From contig JBMNTB010000012.1 of the NCBI GenBank assembly GCA_050945515.1, positions 1-59,026 on the forward strand: a stretch of 59,026 nucleotides of DNA, in the 5' to 3' direction. The position numbers were made by a program, and so were the translations under genes. The notes below the pieces were generated by a model, which had not been told where the DNA came from, made no database searches, and worked only from the letters and a program-made list of their open reading frames with translations. Every line of letters starts with the position of its first letter. Position 1 is the stretch's first letter. Source of the DNA: UBA1046 sp050945515 (GTDB taxonomy: Bacteria; Bacillota; Clostridia; Saccharofermentanales; DTU023). Positions 8,608-17,904 of this stretch are shown here, in pieces.

Positions 8608-8636
8608 TTGATTTAGATAAAGGGTGATGCTATACT
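8608..8636 (+). promoter_or_regulatory. SigmaA-type promoter for the corrinoid protein gene
   Basis: TTGATT (8608-8613) and TATACT (8631-8636) are separated by exactly 17 bases. The 150-base gap after the RACo-like gene contains this promoter, and a terminator follows the corrinoid gene. The small corrinoid protein can therefore be made in excess over the activator. Confidence 0.7.
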
Positions 8637-8736
8637 AAACTTCAATTTAAAGCTTGTGCTTAGCTAACCTTTCAAAAATTCGAAGGAAACAACTATGTTT
8701 CTGTGAATAAATTAATGAGAAATGGAGGAAATGGGT

Positions 8737-9372
8737 ATGTCTTTGCTGCTTAGTATTTCGGAAAAGCTGCAACAAGGAAGGGCAAAAGATGTAACAACAC
8801 TTGTACAGCAAGCTATTGACGAAGGCATCTCCGCTGACGAAATTTTAAACGAAGGGCTTCTCAGCGGGATGAACATTATCGGCGAAAAGTTTAAAAACAA
8901 TGAGGTATTTGTTCCCGAGGTTCTGGTTGCGGCTCGTGCCATGAATAAGGGCATTGAACTGCTTAAACCGCTATTGTCTGAAACAGGTATAGAAACTGCC
9001 GGCAAGGTCGTAATCGGTACTGTTAAAGGTGATTTGCACGACATCGGCAAGAATCTTGTTAAGATGATGATGGAGAGCAAAGGTCTGGAAGTTATTGATT
9101 TGGGAATTGATGTGCCTCCCGAAAAGTTCATCGAAACGGCGATCGCTGAAGGATGCGATATTATCGGTTGCTCAGCGTTGTTGACCACTACTATGGGTGT
9201 TATGCGAGAGGTTGTTGAGGCTGCAGAAAAAGCCGGCATCCGCCATAAAGTGAAAATAATGATTGGCGGGGCACCGATTAACCAGGACTTTTGTGACCAA
9301 ATCCTGGCAGACTACTATACTACTGATGCCTCGTCTGCTGCTGATGTAGCTGCGCAACTTTGTGGAGCATAA
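8737..9372 (+). CDS. Corrinoid (B12-binding) methyl-carrier protein, MttC/MtgC-like
   Basis: Carries the methyl group on cobalt between the MttB-type enzyme and the acceptor methyltransferase. Residues 1-85 are the helical cap (B12-binding_2), and about 88-211 the Rossmann B12 domain. The signature DxHxxG is GDLHDIG, with His101 as the lower cobalt ligand, followed by GCSALLTTTM and IGGAPI, as in MttC, MtbC and MtgC. The start chosen is ATG 8737 because GGAGG lies 8 bases before it; the upstream ATG 8722 would overlap that ribosome site. It has its own promoter and its own terminator, an expression unit separate from both the activator genes and the MttB genes. Confidence 0.93.
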   Translation: MSLLLSISEKLQQGRAKDVTTLVQQAIDEGISADEILNEGLLSGMNIIGEKFKNNEVFVPEVLVAARAMNKGIELLKPLLSETGIETAGKVVIGTVKGDLHDIGKNLVKMMMESKGLEVIDLGIDVPPEKFIETAIAEGCDIIGCSALLTTTMGVMREVVEAAEKAGIRHKVKIMIGGAPINQDFCDQILADYYTTDASSAADVAAQLCGA

Positions 9373-9424
9373 TCTATCTTGTAGATAATTTTTCCTCCAT
9401 TATTGTTGCTATGCAATACACTAT

Positions 9425-9466
9425 AAAACCCCGTAGTTTATTGTGAAATGACTATGGGGTTTTTTA
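9425..9466 (+). terminator. Strong rho-independent terminator after the corrinoid gene
   Basis: AAAACCCCGTAGT (9425-9437) pairs with ACTATGGGGTTTT (9451-9463), followed by more T. It ends the corrinoid protein unit 53 bases after its stop codon. Confidence 0.85.
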
Positions 9467-9518
9467 GTATAGTCTGTTGGTTAGAAAGAGAAATTACATT
9501 AAGGATAAGGTAACTAAT

Positions 9519-10775
9519 ATGAGAAAACTAATTCTTTGCGGGAAGCTTTATGATGGTGTCAGGGATGAATTCCAGGACAAAATGGAGATCCTGGTAGAAG
9601 ATGACATAATATTAGATGTCGGAAGAAATTTCTCCAGAGACGAACATATAAAAGTAATAGATCTTTCTCAACTAACAGTAACGCCCGGCCTAATAGATGC
9701 CCATGTCCATGGCAATATCCTCAAATGGCAGGAGTGGGACTTCAATTTATTCCAGTCAGAGGGTTATAGCACTTTGGCATTTCTTCACACCGCACAGAGA
9801 TGTCTTGAAAGGGGCTTTACTACTATCAGGGCAATCGGGATGGGTCCTGGTGGATTTGGGATAGTGGATTGTAAAAATCTAATTGACAGAGGCTTTTTCC
9901 CGGGTTCAAGAATGGTAATCAGTTGCCATATGCTGGGCGGAACCGGTATGCCGGGGGACATGAGCATGTATGCCTCAGCAAATCCGGCGGTTTCGGATCT
10001 GCTGCAACTTTCGTTCATTGGCAGTGGTAAGGATTTTTTCAAAGATCAGGTGCGACGGGAGGTAAAGTACGGTAGCGACTTTATTAAGATGTTTGTCTCC
10101 GGCAGCTTTTTAAGTCCCGACGGAGGACCGCATGTCAACTACACTTCTGACGATGAGATGGAAGCGATTATTGATACCGCCCATGAGCTGGGGAAAACTG
10201 TAACTGCCCATGTATATACCTGTGATGTGATGCAGAAATTGATAAAAATGGGTATAGACGGGATGGAGCACGGAGCGCTCATGGATGAAAAAACTGCTGC
10301 CATTTTTGAAGAGTCTAATGCCTATTTAGTACCTACGTTTTCACCATTTCAAGACATTATCGATGGCGATGATGATATGGTCAAAGAAAATACCGGTGAT
10401 GCACAAATGAAGTTGTATAAATATGCTCCACAACTAAAAATAAGCAGACAAGTGATAAGGGATAGTCGCATTCGCTTAGGCTTTGGTTCTGATTTTTGTG
10501 CGGTCCATCAGCCTTACGAAAGTTGCTATGAGTACAGAAGCTGGATTCGAAGCGGAATGGGGGCTTTGAGGACACTCAAGGCTGCTACTGCGGTAAATGC
10601 GGAAATTTTGGGCCTGGAAGATAAGATTGGCACCTTGGAAGCGGGAAAGCAAGCTGATATCTCAGGATGGCACAGAGACCTTCAAACTGACGAGGATGCC
10701 TTGTTCGATTGCAGTTTCGTAATGAAGGGTGGAGTAGAGTATCCTGTGTCTAATCAAGTAAGAGACGACATATAA
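9519..10775 (+). CDS. Metal-dependent amidohydrolase (imidazolonepropionase / Xaa-Pro dipeptidase-like)
   Basis: A 418-residue amidohydrolase-superfamily enzyme with a complete binuclear-type site: His62 and His64 (DAHVHGN), Lys190 as probable carboxylated bridge (FIKMF), His231 (TAHVY), His251 (MEHG) and Asp325 (GFGSDF). The N- and C-terminal beta-sandwich strands (TVTPGLIDAH; IGTLEAGKQADI) are present. Relatives cleave cyclic amides, N-acyl amino acids or Xaa-Pro dipeptides. The start ATG 9519 is preferred because AAGG lies 8 bases upstream; a TTG at 9477 has none. Flanked by the corrinoid gene and the MttB genes, it probably frees the methylated amine from a conjugate before or after demethylation. 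That role is inferred from context. Confidence 0.85.
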   Translation: MRKLILCGKLYDGVRDEFQDKMEILVEDDIILDVGRNFSRDEHIKVIDLSQLTVTPGLIDAHVHGNILKWQEWDFNLFQSEGYSTLAFLHTAQRCLERGFTTIRAIGMGPGGFGIVDCKNLIDRGFFPGSRMVISCHMLGGTGMPGDMSMYASANPAVSDLLQLSFIGSGKDFFKDQVRREVKYGSDFIKMFVSGSFLSPDGGPHVNYTSDDEMEAIIDTAHELGKTVTAHVYTCDVMQKLIKMGIDGMEHGALMDEKTAAIFEESNAYLVPTFSPFQDIIDGDDDMVKENTGDAQMKLYKYAPQLKISRQVIRDSRIRLGFGSDFCAVHQPYESCYEYRSWIRSGMGALRTLKAATAVNAEILGLEDKIGTLEAGKQADISGWHRDLQTDEDALFDCSFVMKGGVEYPVSNQVRDDI

Positions 10776-11384
10776 ATTATCCGTACTTTTACATTAGCCG
10801 TATAATTTTTATACACAGACTCAACAAAATAAACAGCATATTACAAGGGGATTTAATAGCTTGTAACTTGACTAAATATGTAGCCTGTGATAAAAATATA
10901 TAATTAAGATTGGTTGTCGTAATAAACGCGAAGCTCATCAAAAACTAAGAAAAATCGAGAAACAAAGGTCGGTATAATCCTTATTATTTAATGGTCACGA
11001 TTGATTAACAGATTTCGAAGAGGAGGAACTGATATATGGTTTAATTAAACTACTTAAGATCGGTATCCTCCCTTGGGAAGATGTTTTTCCGTGCTGAGTC
11101 AGTCTGCTGAATAATTATACATCCCATATCATGTTAATCGGCTGTTTTCTTAGCTATACAAAGATAAAAATTCTGGCTAGCAAGGTTTAACCGTATCCAT
11201 GTGCAGACCACAGTGGATATTACGAGTCTTATCTCCCCAAAGCAGAGGCAACTAATCGTAGCATCTTATTTCGTTATTTTTGTGCGCTATAGTTTCGAGT
11301 AAATTTAATTATTAAAGACGCTCTGGGGCTGTTATTTATCAAATATCAAAGAGGTCTTTTATAGAATAAAAGGAGGAATTACAA
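10776..11384. other. 609-base gene-free leader upstream of the MttB operon
   Basis: No open frame of convincing quality on either strand. One oddity is a strong ribosome site AGGAGG (11021-11026) placed ideally before ATG-GTT-TAA (11036-11044), a start codon followed by one codon and a stop. A weak -10-like TATAGT occurs at 11288-11293. I looked for the cobalamin riboswitch B12-box consensus and did not find it. The stretch may hold the MttB promoter and a regulatory leader, or the remains of a lost gene. Confidence 0.5.
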
Positions 11385-12827
11385 GTGAGCACTAAGCCTT
11401 TCATGAAGATAGTTACCGATGCACAGATTGAAAAGATTCATCAGAAAGCAATCGATATGCTGCAAAATTACGGTATTGATGTCAGAGAAGAAGAATGTAA
11501 AAATACCTTACTGGAGCACGGATGCAAGCTGATTCACAATGGCAGGGTACAAATTTCGCCGGATCTTATCGACTCAATGATTGCCAAGAACAAGAAGAAG
11601 ATCGAGTTTGAAAGCCTGTTCGGTAATAAACTTACAGTTGAATATGGAAAGCATTATTCTCATACTTTCGGAGGTGCTTCGGCAATCGTAGATTTAGACG
11701 GCAACTACAGATTAGCTACGGGACAGGATCTGGTACAATCATATATGCTTAATGACGAATTGGAACACCTGGATATGGCCTGCGCTTTGGTGTATCCTTC
11801 AGACCTGGATGATCGCATGTGCCAATATCTGGAGTGCATGTTACCACTTGTCAACAGCAGAAAGCCGGTATGCGGAGCGGCATTGTCTCATCCCGGTCCG
11901 GCAAAATATGTAGCTAAGCTGAACGATATTATTACCGGTGGTGACATGAGCAAGCCTCGTCCCTTGATGACTCACGTATCACCTCAATCGCCGTTCGTAT
12001 GGACAGCGGAAGATATAGACTGTGTACGGTCAGTATGTAAATCAGGTGTTCCTACAACATTGTTAACTGCGCCTATGGCAGGTCTAACCAGTCCCATGTC
12101 TATTATTGGGAATGTGACTCAGGTTCATGCTGAGATTTTGGCTTGGGGCGTATGGTATTACCTGGTCAATCCTGAGTGTGCATGGATCTACGCACCTCGT
12201 TGCTACTTCCCCAACATGAGAAACTGTCAGCTGTCGCCCGGTCTGCCGGAAAATGCGATCGCAAGTGCTATAGCCTCTCAGATGGCAAATTATTATGGAT
12301 TTATTTCTGACGTAAATGGAGGATATATTACAAGCTGTACCTCTGACGTACAGATAGGTTATGAGAAAATGATGAACTGTCTGATGCCAGCTATGGCCGG
12401 AGCAACAATAGTTACCGGATATGGAGCCATTGCAGGAGGTACCATTTATTCACCGGTTCAACACGTTATCGACAACGAAATTTGTGGTCGGGTAAAGAAA
12501 GCGCTGGAGGTGATAGATCTTAGTGACGATTATATTTTTGGCGAAGAGGCCCTGGAAGATGTGGTACTGGAGAAAAATACTTTCCTTGAGCAGATGCACA
12601 CTATTGAGTATATGCGCAAGATGTTCACTCCAACAGTTGCTTTCAACGGCACATGGGCGGAATGGAGTGCGATGAATGCTCCCGACATCAAAGAAGTTGC
12701 AGCGACACAGGCCAGAGAAATCTTTGCCAGATACGAGAAACCGGTACTTGAGGACGTTAATCCTGCTTTAGCCAAGGAAATTAACGACCTAACAAAAGCA
12801 GCGGAGAAAGAGCTGCTGGCTACATAA
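11385..12827 (+). CDS. MttB-family amine:corrinoid methyltransferase (non-pyrrolysine), copy 1
   Basis: 480 residues of the trimethylamine methyltransferase (MttB) superfamily. Members take a methyl group from a quaternary or tertiary amine and give it to a corrinoid protein. Family features seen: an N-terminal region with the AIDMLQNYGI and GGASAIVDLDG segments, SPQSPFVW, APMAGLTSPMSIIGNV, and the C-terminal GYGAIAGGTIYSPVQHVIDNEI. The frame is open throughout without an in-frame UAG, so this is a member lacking pyrrolysine, like the glycine betaine enzyme MtgB; such members act on quaternary amines. The GTG start at 11385 has a perfect AAAGGAGG nine bases upstream. Its paralogue follows after 15 bases. 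The actual substrate cannot be read from the sequence. Confidence 0.9.
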   Translation: MSTKPFMKIVTDAQIEKIHQKAIDMLQNYGIDVREEECKNTLLEHGCKLIHNGRVQISPDLIDSMIAKNKKKIEFESLFGNKLTVEYGKHYSHTFGGASAIVDLDGNYRLATGQDLVQSYMLNDELEHLDMACALVYPSDLDDRMCQYLECMLPLVNSRKPVCGAALSHPGPAKYVAKLNDIITGGDMSKPRPLMTHVSPQSPFVWTAEDIDCVRSVCKSGVPTTLLTAPMAGLTSPMSIIGNVTQVHAEILAWGVWYYLVNPECAWIYAPRCYFPNMRNCQLSPGLPENAIASAIASQMANYYGFISDVNGGYITSCTSDVQIGYEKMMNCLMPAMAGATIVTGYGAIAGGTIYSPVQHVIDNEICGRVKKALEVIDLSDDYIFGEEALEDVVLEKNTFLEQMHTIEYMRKMFTPTVAFNGTWAEWSAMNAPDIKEVAATQAREIFARYEKPVLEDVNPALAKEINDLTKAAEKELLAT

Positions 12828-12842
12828 GGAATGTGATAGAAA

Positions 12843-14255
12843 ATGTTACCCTCATATTTGTCGTTTCTGAATGAAAATGATTTACAACAATTAAAGGATG
12901 CATCGTTGTCCTTGTTAGAAAATGTGGGCATGAAAATTGAGGATGAAGAAGTCCGCAAAAAACTTGCCTCCTTTGGTTGTATTATCAAATCGGATAGAGT
13001 TCTCTTTCCCAGAGATTTTATAGATGTGGTTACAGCCGATGCTCAAAGCAATATACCTTTCAAGAGGAATAATTTCAGTTTTAATCTGGAACAAGGTTTT
13101 CCTCGTACACATAGCACAGGTGGAACACCCTGGGTTGTTGATCCCGATGGAAAGCGGAGGAATGCTTTAAGTGAAGATATGATAGACTCTCTCAAACTGA
13201 TGAATTCGCTTGAGAATCTCGATCTCCCCTGCTGTCTGTTCTATCCGTCTGACGTACCTTCGGAGATTAGCCAACTGGCACAAACAGAAGCTATGTTCCG
13301 GTATAGTAAAAAACCGATATATGCTCCGGGTCTTTCAGTGCCTGAAAATGCCAAGTACGTAGCAGAACTATACAAGATCTTTGCCAATGATGATGGCACA
13401 TATCCTTGTATGACAGGAGTATCACCGGAGTCGCCACTGCATCTGCCTAAGGAGATTACCGATATTCTTACCACTGTGATAAGTGCGGGTATTCCTGTCA
13501 GCATGCTGGCAGCTCCAATGGCCGGACTTACAGGACCTATAACTCTAACCGGAGCAGTTGCACAATGCTATGCTGAATTGCTGGCGACGGCGGCATTTTG
13601 CTGGACAGTGAATCCTAAAACTCCACTTATTATGGGCTGCAGAACATTTTTCTGTAATATGAATTTGGCTCAAACCATCCTGGGGCTACCGGAAACCGGT
13701 ATTTCTTCTGCAATTTGCAGTAAGCTTGCTGCCCGGGACGGTTTTTTAAGTGATGTGTATGGACTTTCGTGCACTGCGATCAACGCTGATGAGCAAGCAG
13801 GATTTGAAAAAATGTTTAATGCTTTAATTCCGGCGCTTGGAGGTACTGCACTTATTACCGGTTATGGCTCTCTCGCCAGCGTAATGTGCGGATCTTTGGG
13901 TCAATTGCTTATTGACGATGAAATCTTCGCGATGATAAGGCGATGCTTTAAAGAATTTGCTGTTGATGAGGATTATCTGGGGCTGGAAGCGATACAGAAT
14001 GTAGCGCTTGAAGACTCCACTTTCCTGGTGGAAGATCACACCATAGAGCATCTCAGAGACGATGATATTTTTACGGGCAAATTAGGTTTTAACAGAATGC
14101 CTGAGGAAAAAGACCCGGCAGAGAGTACTCTTTTCACAAGAGCTGCAGAGAAAGCAAGACAAATAATAGATGCTGACGAAATTACACCTCTGCCTGAAGA
14201 AGTCGAGCGGGAAATAGCCATTATTATGGATGCCGCCCAAAAAGAGCTTTTATAG
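12843..14255 (+). CDS. MttB-family amine:corrinoid methyltransferase (non-pyrrolysine), copy 2
   Basis: 470 residues, clearly paralogous to the preceding gene along its length: SLLENVGM, GGTPWVVDPDG, SPESPLHLP, APMAGLTGPITLTGAV, GYGSLASVMCGSLGQLLIDDEI. It also lacks an in-frame UAG. The two copies have diverged strongly outside the core: the substrate-side segment of copy 1 reads DVNGGYITSCTSD and that of copy 2 DVYGLSCTAINAD. They probably act on different substrates, or on successive methyl states of one substrate, rather than being a recent duplication. The ATG start is preceded by a weak AAGGAATGTGATAG ribosome region, 15 bases after copy 1, so translation may be coupled. The transporter genes follow after 52 bases. 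Confidence 0.9.
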   Translation: MLPSYLSFLNENDLQQLKDASLSLLENVGMKIEDEEVRKKLASFGCIIKSDRVLFPRDFIDVVTADAQSNIPFKRNNFSFNLEQGFPRTHSTGGTPWVVDPDGKRRNALSEDMIDSLKLMNSLENLDLPCCLFYPSDVPSEISQLAQTEAMFRYSKKPIYAPGLSVPENAKYVAELYKIFANDDGTYPCMTGVSPESPLHLPKEITDILTTVISAGIPVSMLAAPMAGLTGPITLTGAVAQCYAELLATAAFCWTVNPKTPLIMGCRTFFCNMNLAQTILGLPETGISSAICSKLAARDGFLSDVYGLSCTAINADEQAGFEKMFNALIPALGGTALITGYGSLASVMCGSLGQLLIDDEIFAMIRRCFKEFAVDEDYLGLEAIQNVALEDSTFLVEDHTIEHLRDDDIFTGKLGFNRMPEEKDPAESTLFTRAAEKARQIIDADEITPLPEEVEREIAIIMDAAQKELL

Positions 14256-14307
14256 CTTCTAGAAAAGCTATTAAAAATTATTAAATAAGGAGAAAAGGAG
14301 AAAGTAA

Positions 14308-15927
14308 GTGAAAATTAGAAAACTGCTGGTAATACTTGTTGTACTAGCCATGGTCCTTGCCACTTTTGCCGCTTGTGGCAAGAAGGATGATGCTGCTCCT
14401 GCAGAGACTAAGGGGGATTCTGATGCCACCGCAGATGCGGATACGTCAGCAGATACTTCAGATAAAAAGCAGATGGTAGTAGGTATACCTTCTATTACAG
14501 ACAGCTTTGATTTCTTCAATACTACAAACGGCTATGAGAGTTTTTCTATGGGCCAGGTTTATGACAACCTAATTGACAAAGATGGCGAAGGGAATTATAT
14601 TCCTTGTCTCGCAGAGTCTTGGACCATTAGTGATGATGCCACCGAATTTACTTTTAATATTCATAAGGATGCGAAATGGAGTGATGGCACTCCCGTAACC
14701 AGTAAGGACGTGGTGTTTTCCATGGAACAGTTGAAAGTCTCGGACTATGTTTCGTATATTTATGAGCCTCTTTTAGGTGATATGGAAACTCCCGATGACC
14801 ATACTGTAGTTATTAAATTGCTTAAGCCTAGCGTAAGCTTTTTGGAGTATCTTGCGAATCCCAATTATAGTGCAGTATTAAGTCAAGCTGCCTGCGAAAA
14901 ATACGGTGATACATACGGAACCACCGTAGATACGATCGTTGGCAGCGGACCTTACAAAGTCACTGAATGGAACGTTGGTGCATCCATAACTTATGAAGCA
15001 AATGAAGATTACCATCTCGGAGCACCGGATATTAAGAGTGTCAAGCTGGTAGTTATGCACGACAGCAATAGCGTTGCAGTTGCGCTTCAAACCGGCGAAA
15101 TTGACACCTACTTCGATTCCATTCCCGGTGTATCTTATGACACCCTCGCTGCGTCAGATGACATTACCATCTATGACTGGACCAGTACAATTCTGTACTG
15201 CATTTTCTTCAATACACAGAATGGAATGTTTACTGATGTAAATATGCGGAAGGCAGTAGCCATGGCATTGAACAAGTCAGACTACATTACCATTGGTTCT
15301 GAAGGCTATGGCAGTGAGGCTGACTACCCCGGAGACAGAAAGGGAACCACAATCGGCGATCCTCTGATGCACGGGAAATACGATGAAATGTATGCATACA
15401 ATATAGAAGAAGCTTCTAAACTGGTAGAGGCAGCAGGCAATAAAGGAGCCAGTGTCACCATCAAAACCTACTCCACTGACCCATATCCTGCTCTGGCGAC
15501 AGTTCTTCAGAATGCTTTGAATGAGATTGGTCTGGATGCTAAAGTAGAGCAGATAGAACGTGCCACATTTATCGACAAAGTTTTAGGTGAAGCTGATTTT
15601 GAAATTCAGGTTTGCCGTTGGGCGGCATCTACGGAAGATATGAATGAGATTATCTATGGCTCGCTGCACAGTGATTCTATGGGAATTTCCGGGAACTGGA
15701 GTTTCTATGCCAATGACGAGCTGGATAAACTTATTGTGGATGCAGCGGGAGAAACCGACACAAAAACACGTGAAGAACTTTATCAAAAGGTTGTTCAGAT
15801 ATTCCTGGACGAAATGATATATGTGTCAATATACTATCCTGACAGTAGCCGTGCGTATAGAAATACAATTACTATCGGGGATGGCCTACAAAAATACGAT
15901 AGATTCTACAACTACAAATGGAATTAG
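14308..15927 (+). CDS. Oligopeptide/dipeptide-type ABC transporter substrate-binding lipoprotein
   Basis: Captures the substrate outside the membrane and delivers it to the two permeases downstream. Residues 1-22 are a lipoprotein signal peptide with lipobox FAAC and lipidated Cys23. A low-complexity Asp/Ala/Thr linker covers about 26-52, and the SBP_bac_5 domain runs from about 58 to 535, with the typical LAESWTISDDATEFTFNIHKD segment near 95-115 and AKWSDGTPVTSKDVVFSM after it. The family binds peptides, nickel, opines and other cationic compounds. The GTG start has GGAGAAAGTAA upstream. It is in the MttB operon, so the ligand is probably the methylated compound or its conjugate. A hairpin after the gene favours excess binding protein over the permeases. 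Confidence 0.9.
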   Translation: MKIRKLLVILVVLAMVLATFAACGKKDDAAPAETKGDSDATADADTSADTSDKKQMVVGIPSITDSFDFFNTTNGYESFSMGQVYDNLIDKDGEGNYIPCLAESWTISDDATEFTFNIHKDAKWSDGTPVTSKDVVFSMEQLKVSDYVSYIYEPLLGDMETPDDHTVVIKLLKPSVSFLEYLANPNYSAVLSQAACEKYGDTYGTTVDTIVGSGPYKVTEWNVGASITYEANEDYHLGAPDIKSVKLVVMHDSNSVAVALQTGEIDTYFDSIPGVSYDTLAASDDITIYDWTSTILYCIFFNTQNGMFTDVNMRKAVAMALNKSDYITIGSEGYGSEADYPGDRKGTTIGDPLMHGKYDEMYAYNIEEASKLVEAAGNKGASVTIKTYSTDPYPALATVLQNALNEIGLDAKVEQIERATFIDKVLGEADFEIQVCRWAASTEDMNEIIYGSLHSDSMGISGNWSFYANDELDKLIVDAAGETDTKTREELYQKVVQIFLDEMIYVSIYYPDSSRAYRNTITIGDGLQKYDRFYNYKWN

Positions 15928-15938
15928 ACAAAGTTTTT

Positions 15939-15968
15939 AAGAGCGGACATAAAATGTCCGCTCTTTTT
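15939..15968 (+). terminator. Intra-operon terminator between binding protein and permeases
   Basis: AAGAGCGGACAT (15939-15950) pairs perfectly with ATGTCCGCTCTT (15954-15965) around a three-base loop, with T to 15968. It lies 12 bases after the binding-protein stop and 27 before the permease start. Partial read-through would give the usual excess of binding protein. Confidence 0.85.
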
Positions 15969-15994
15969 GTCTTTATTGGGAAGGAGGTCTTTCC

Positions 15995-16942
15995 TTGATT
16001 AAGTATGTTGTAAAAAGAATATTATTCATTATTCCTATGTTGATTGTAGTAATGTTCATCATAAACGGTATTATGGAACTTACACCGGGAGAGCCTGCCA
16101 GACTGATACTTGGAACAAATGCCAGCCAGGAAGCGGTGGATGAATTAACAATAGAATTAGGCTATGATAAACCTTTCGTGGTTCGGTTTGTCAAATATGT
16201 GATTAACGCTTTTAAAGGTGATCTGGGAACTTCGTGGCAGACAAACAGATCTGTGTTTTCTGAGGTATTAGCCAGATTCCCTACCACTATCAAACTGGCA
16301 ATTTTTGCGATGGTTCTGGCAGTGTTTATAGGTATACCATTAGGGGTGCTGTCTGCAGTAAAGCAATACAGCATATTTGATGCTGTAGGAACTGCTATGG
16401 CAATGATTCTGGCATCTGTACCAAGTTTCTGGACAGCTCTGATGCTTATAATACTGTTTTCTCTGAAATTGAATTTACTACCGTCTTTTGGAACCGGCAG
16501 CTTTGCGCATTATATACTTCCTGCGGTTGCTATGTCACTGCCTGAGATTGCAGTGCTTTTAAGATATACTCGCACGACAATGGTGGAGGCCATAAGACAA
16601 GATTATATTCGCACAGCTAGAGCTAAGGGACAATCAGAAAGAAAGATAGTGTTTGGCGATGCGCTCCCCAACGCACTTTTACCGGTGGTTACTGTGACCG
16701 GCACTGAATTTTGCGGAATGCTGGGTGGCGTAGTTACTATTGAAACAGTATTTTCGATCAATGGCATAGGCATGCTGATCTATACCTCCATTCTTAAAAA
16801 AGATATACCGATGGTAACCGGAAGTGCGATCTTTCTTGCTACAGCAGTCATGCTTATGATGTTGGCTGTGGATATTCTTTATGCCTATATTGATCCCAGA
16901 ATCAAGGCCAGGTATTTAAAATCTGTGAAAGGAAACTCGTAA
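15995..16942 (+). CDS. ABC transporter permease, DppB/OppB-like
   Basis: 315 residues with six predicted membrane helices and a BPD_transp_1 domain at about 95-305. The cytoplasmic EAA-type loop that contacts the ATPases reads RTARAKGQSERKIVFGDALP at about 206-225. An N-terminal helix (residues 9-29) followed by the LTPGEPARLILG periplasmic segment is typical of DppB/OppB. The start is TTG 15995 with AAGGAGG seven bases upstream. It abuts the second permease: its stop codon is directly followed by that gene's ATG. Confidence 0.92.
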   Translation: MIKYVVKRILFIIPMLIVVMFIINGIMELTPGEPARLILGTNASQEAVDELTIELGYDKPFVVRFVKYVINAFKGDLGTSWQTNRSVFSEVLARFPTTIKLAIFAMVLAVFIGIPLGVLSAVKQYSIFDAVGTAMAMILASVPSFWTALMLIILFSLKLNLLPSFGTGSFAHYILPAVAMSLPEIAVLLRYTRTTMVEAIRQDYIRTARAKGQSERKIVFGDALPNALLPVVTVTGTEFCGMLGGVVTIETVFSINGIGMLIYTSILKKDIPMVTGSAIFLATAVMLMMLAVDILYAYIDPRIKARYLKSVKGNS

Positions 16943-17893
16943 ATGAAAGAAGATGCTAACAAGATAGATTCATGTGAAAATGATAGTTTACCGGTATCCA
17001 TGCAGAATACGGTCGTGGACGATATGTCCGAAACCTTTAGTATGAAAAGGCTGGAAAGATTTAAGGAAATTTGGCGCAGATTTCGTAAAAGCAAGCTTGC
17101 GGTAATAGGATTATGCATTTTTATTGTTATTTTTCTTACTTCAATACTGGCAGGTGTTTTTGTTCCCTACAAAGAATGCTTGGTGCAAAATACTTCAATC
17201 AGAAATCTGGGCCCATCAGCTGAACATTGGTTTGGAACAGATAACTACGGAAGAGATATTTTTTATAGAATAATTCACGGCGCAAAGTATTCTCTGCTCA
17301 CCGGTATAGGAGCAGTCATTGTCGGAATAATTTGCGGTGGCATATTGGGAGCCTTGGCGGGATTTAAAGGCGGACTGATAGACGCAATTATCATGAGAAC
17401 TACAGATACCTTTCTTTGCATTCCGTTCATGCTTCTGGTGCTAGCTATTGTGGCTGCTCTAGGTACTAGTCTTATTAATGTGCTGATTGCTCTGATGTTG
17501 GCTATGATACCTACTTACGCCAGAGTTATCAGAGCTGCTGTGCTTACGGTGGTAGATATGGACTATATTGAGGCTGCCAAATCATGCGGAGCAAAGAGCT
17601 GGAGAATAATTTTTAAACATATTGTTCCTAATGCCATTGGACCAATCATAGTTCAGGCTACCATGAATGTAGGCACAATGATTATATGGGCAGCAGGTGT
17701 CAGTTTCTTGGGAATGGGTATCCAACCGCCCACACCGGAGTGGGGTGCAATGCTTTCTGAAGGTAAGAATTTCATCACCACTGCTCCTCATTTGGTACTG
17801 TACCCCGGTCTTGCCATAGGTATCACTGCACTGTCACTTAATCTAATGGGTGACGGGTTGAGAGATGCTTTGGATCCAAGGCTTAAGGATTAA
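16943..17893 (+). CDS. ABC transporter permease, DppC/OppC-like
   Basis: 316 residues. About 45 cytoplasmic residues precede the first helix (52-75), as usual for DppC/OppC (the KRLERFKEIWRRFRKSKLAVIGL lead-in is split by the helix start). The HWFGTDNYGRDIFYRIIHGA segment, highly conserved in this family, is at about 95-114. The EAA-type loop EAAKSCGAKSWRIIFKHIVP is near 212-231. The ATG follows the stop of the first permease with no gap, so translation is coupled. The ATPase genes follow after 11 bases. Confidence 0.92.
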   Translation: MKEDANKIDSCENDSLPVSMQNTVVDDMSETFSMKRLERFKEIWRRFRKSKLAVIGLCIFIVIFLTSILAGVFVPYKECLVQNTSIRNLGPSAEHWFGTDNYGRDIFYRIIHGAKYSLLTGIGAVIVGIICGGILGALAGFKGGLIDAIIMRTTDTFLCIPFMLLVLAIVAALGTSLINVLIALMLAMIPTYARVIRAAVLTVVDMDYIEAAKSCGAKSWRIIFKHIVPNAIGPIIVQATMNVGTMIIWAAGVSFLGMGIQPPTPEWGAMLSEGKNFITTAPHLVLYPGLAIGITALSLNLMGDGLRDALDPRLKD

Positions 17894-17904
17894 GGTAATT
17901 GCAT

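Noticed and set aside
9477..9518. Upstream TTG start of the amidohydrolase
   Set aside because: No ribosome site, and the extra 14 residues do not resemble the family start; ATG 9519 has one.
10776..11384. Possible cobalamin riboswitch before the MttB operon
   Set aside because: I could not find a B12-box-like conserved element; the length alone is not evidence.
11385..14255. Pyrrolysine-containing MttB
   Set aside because: Both frames run through without an in-frame UAG, so they are the non-pyrrolysine type.
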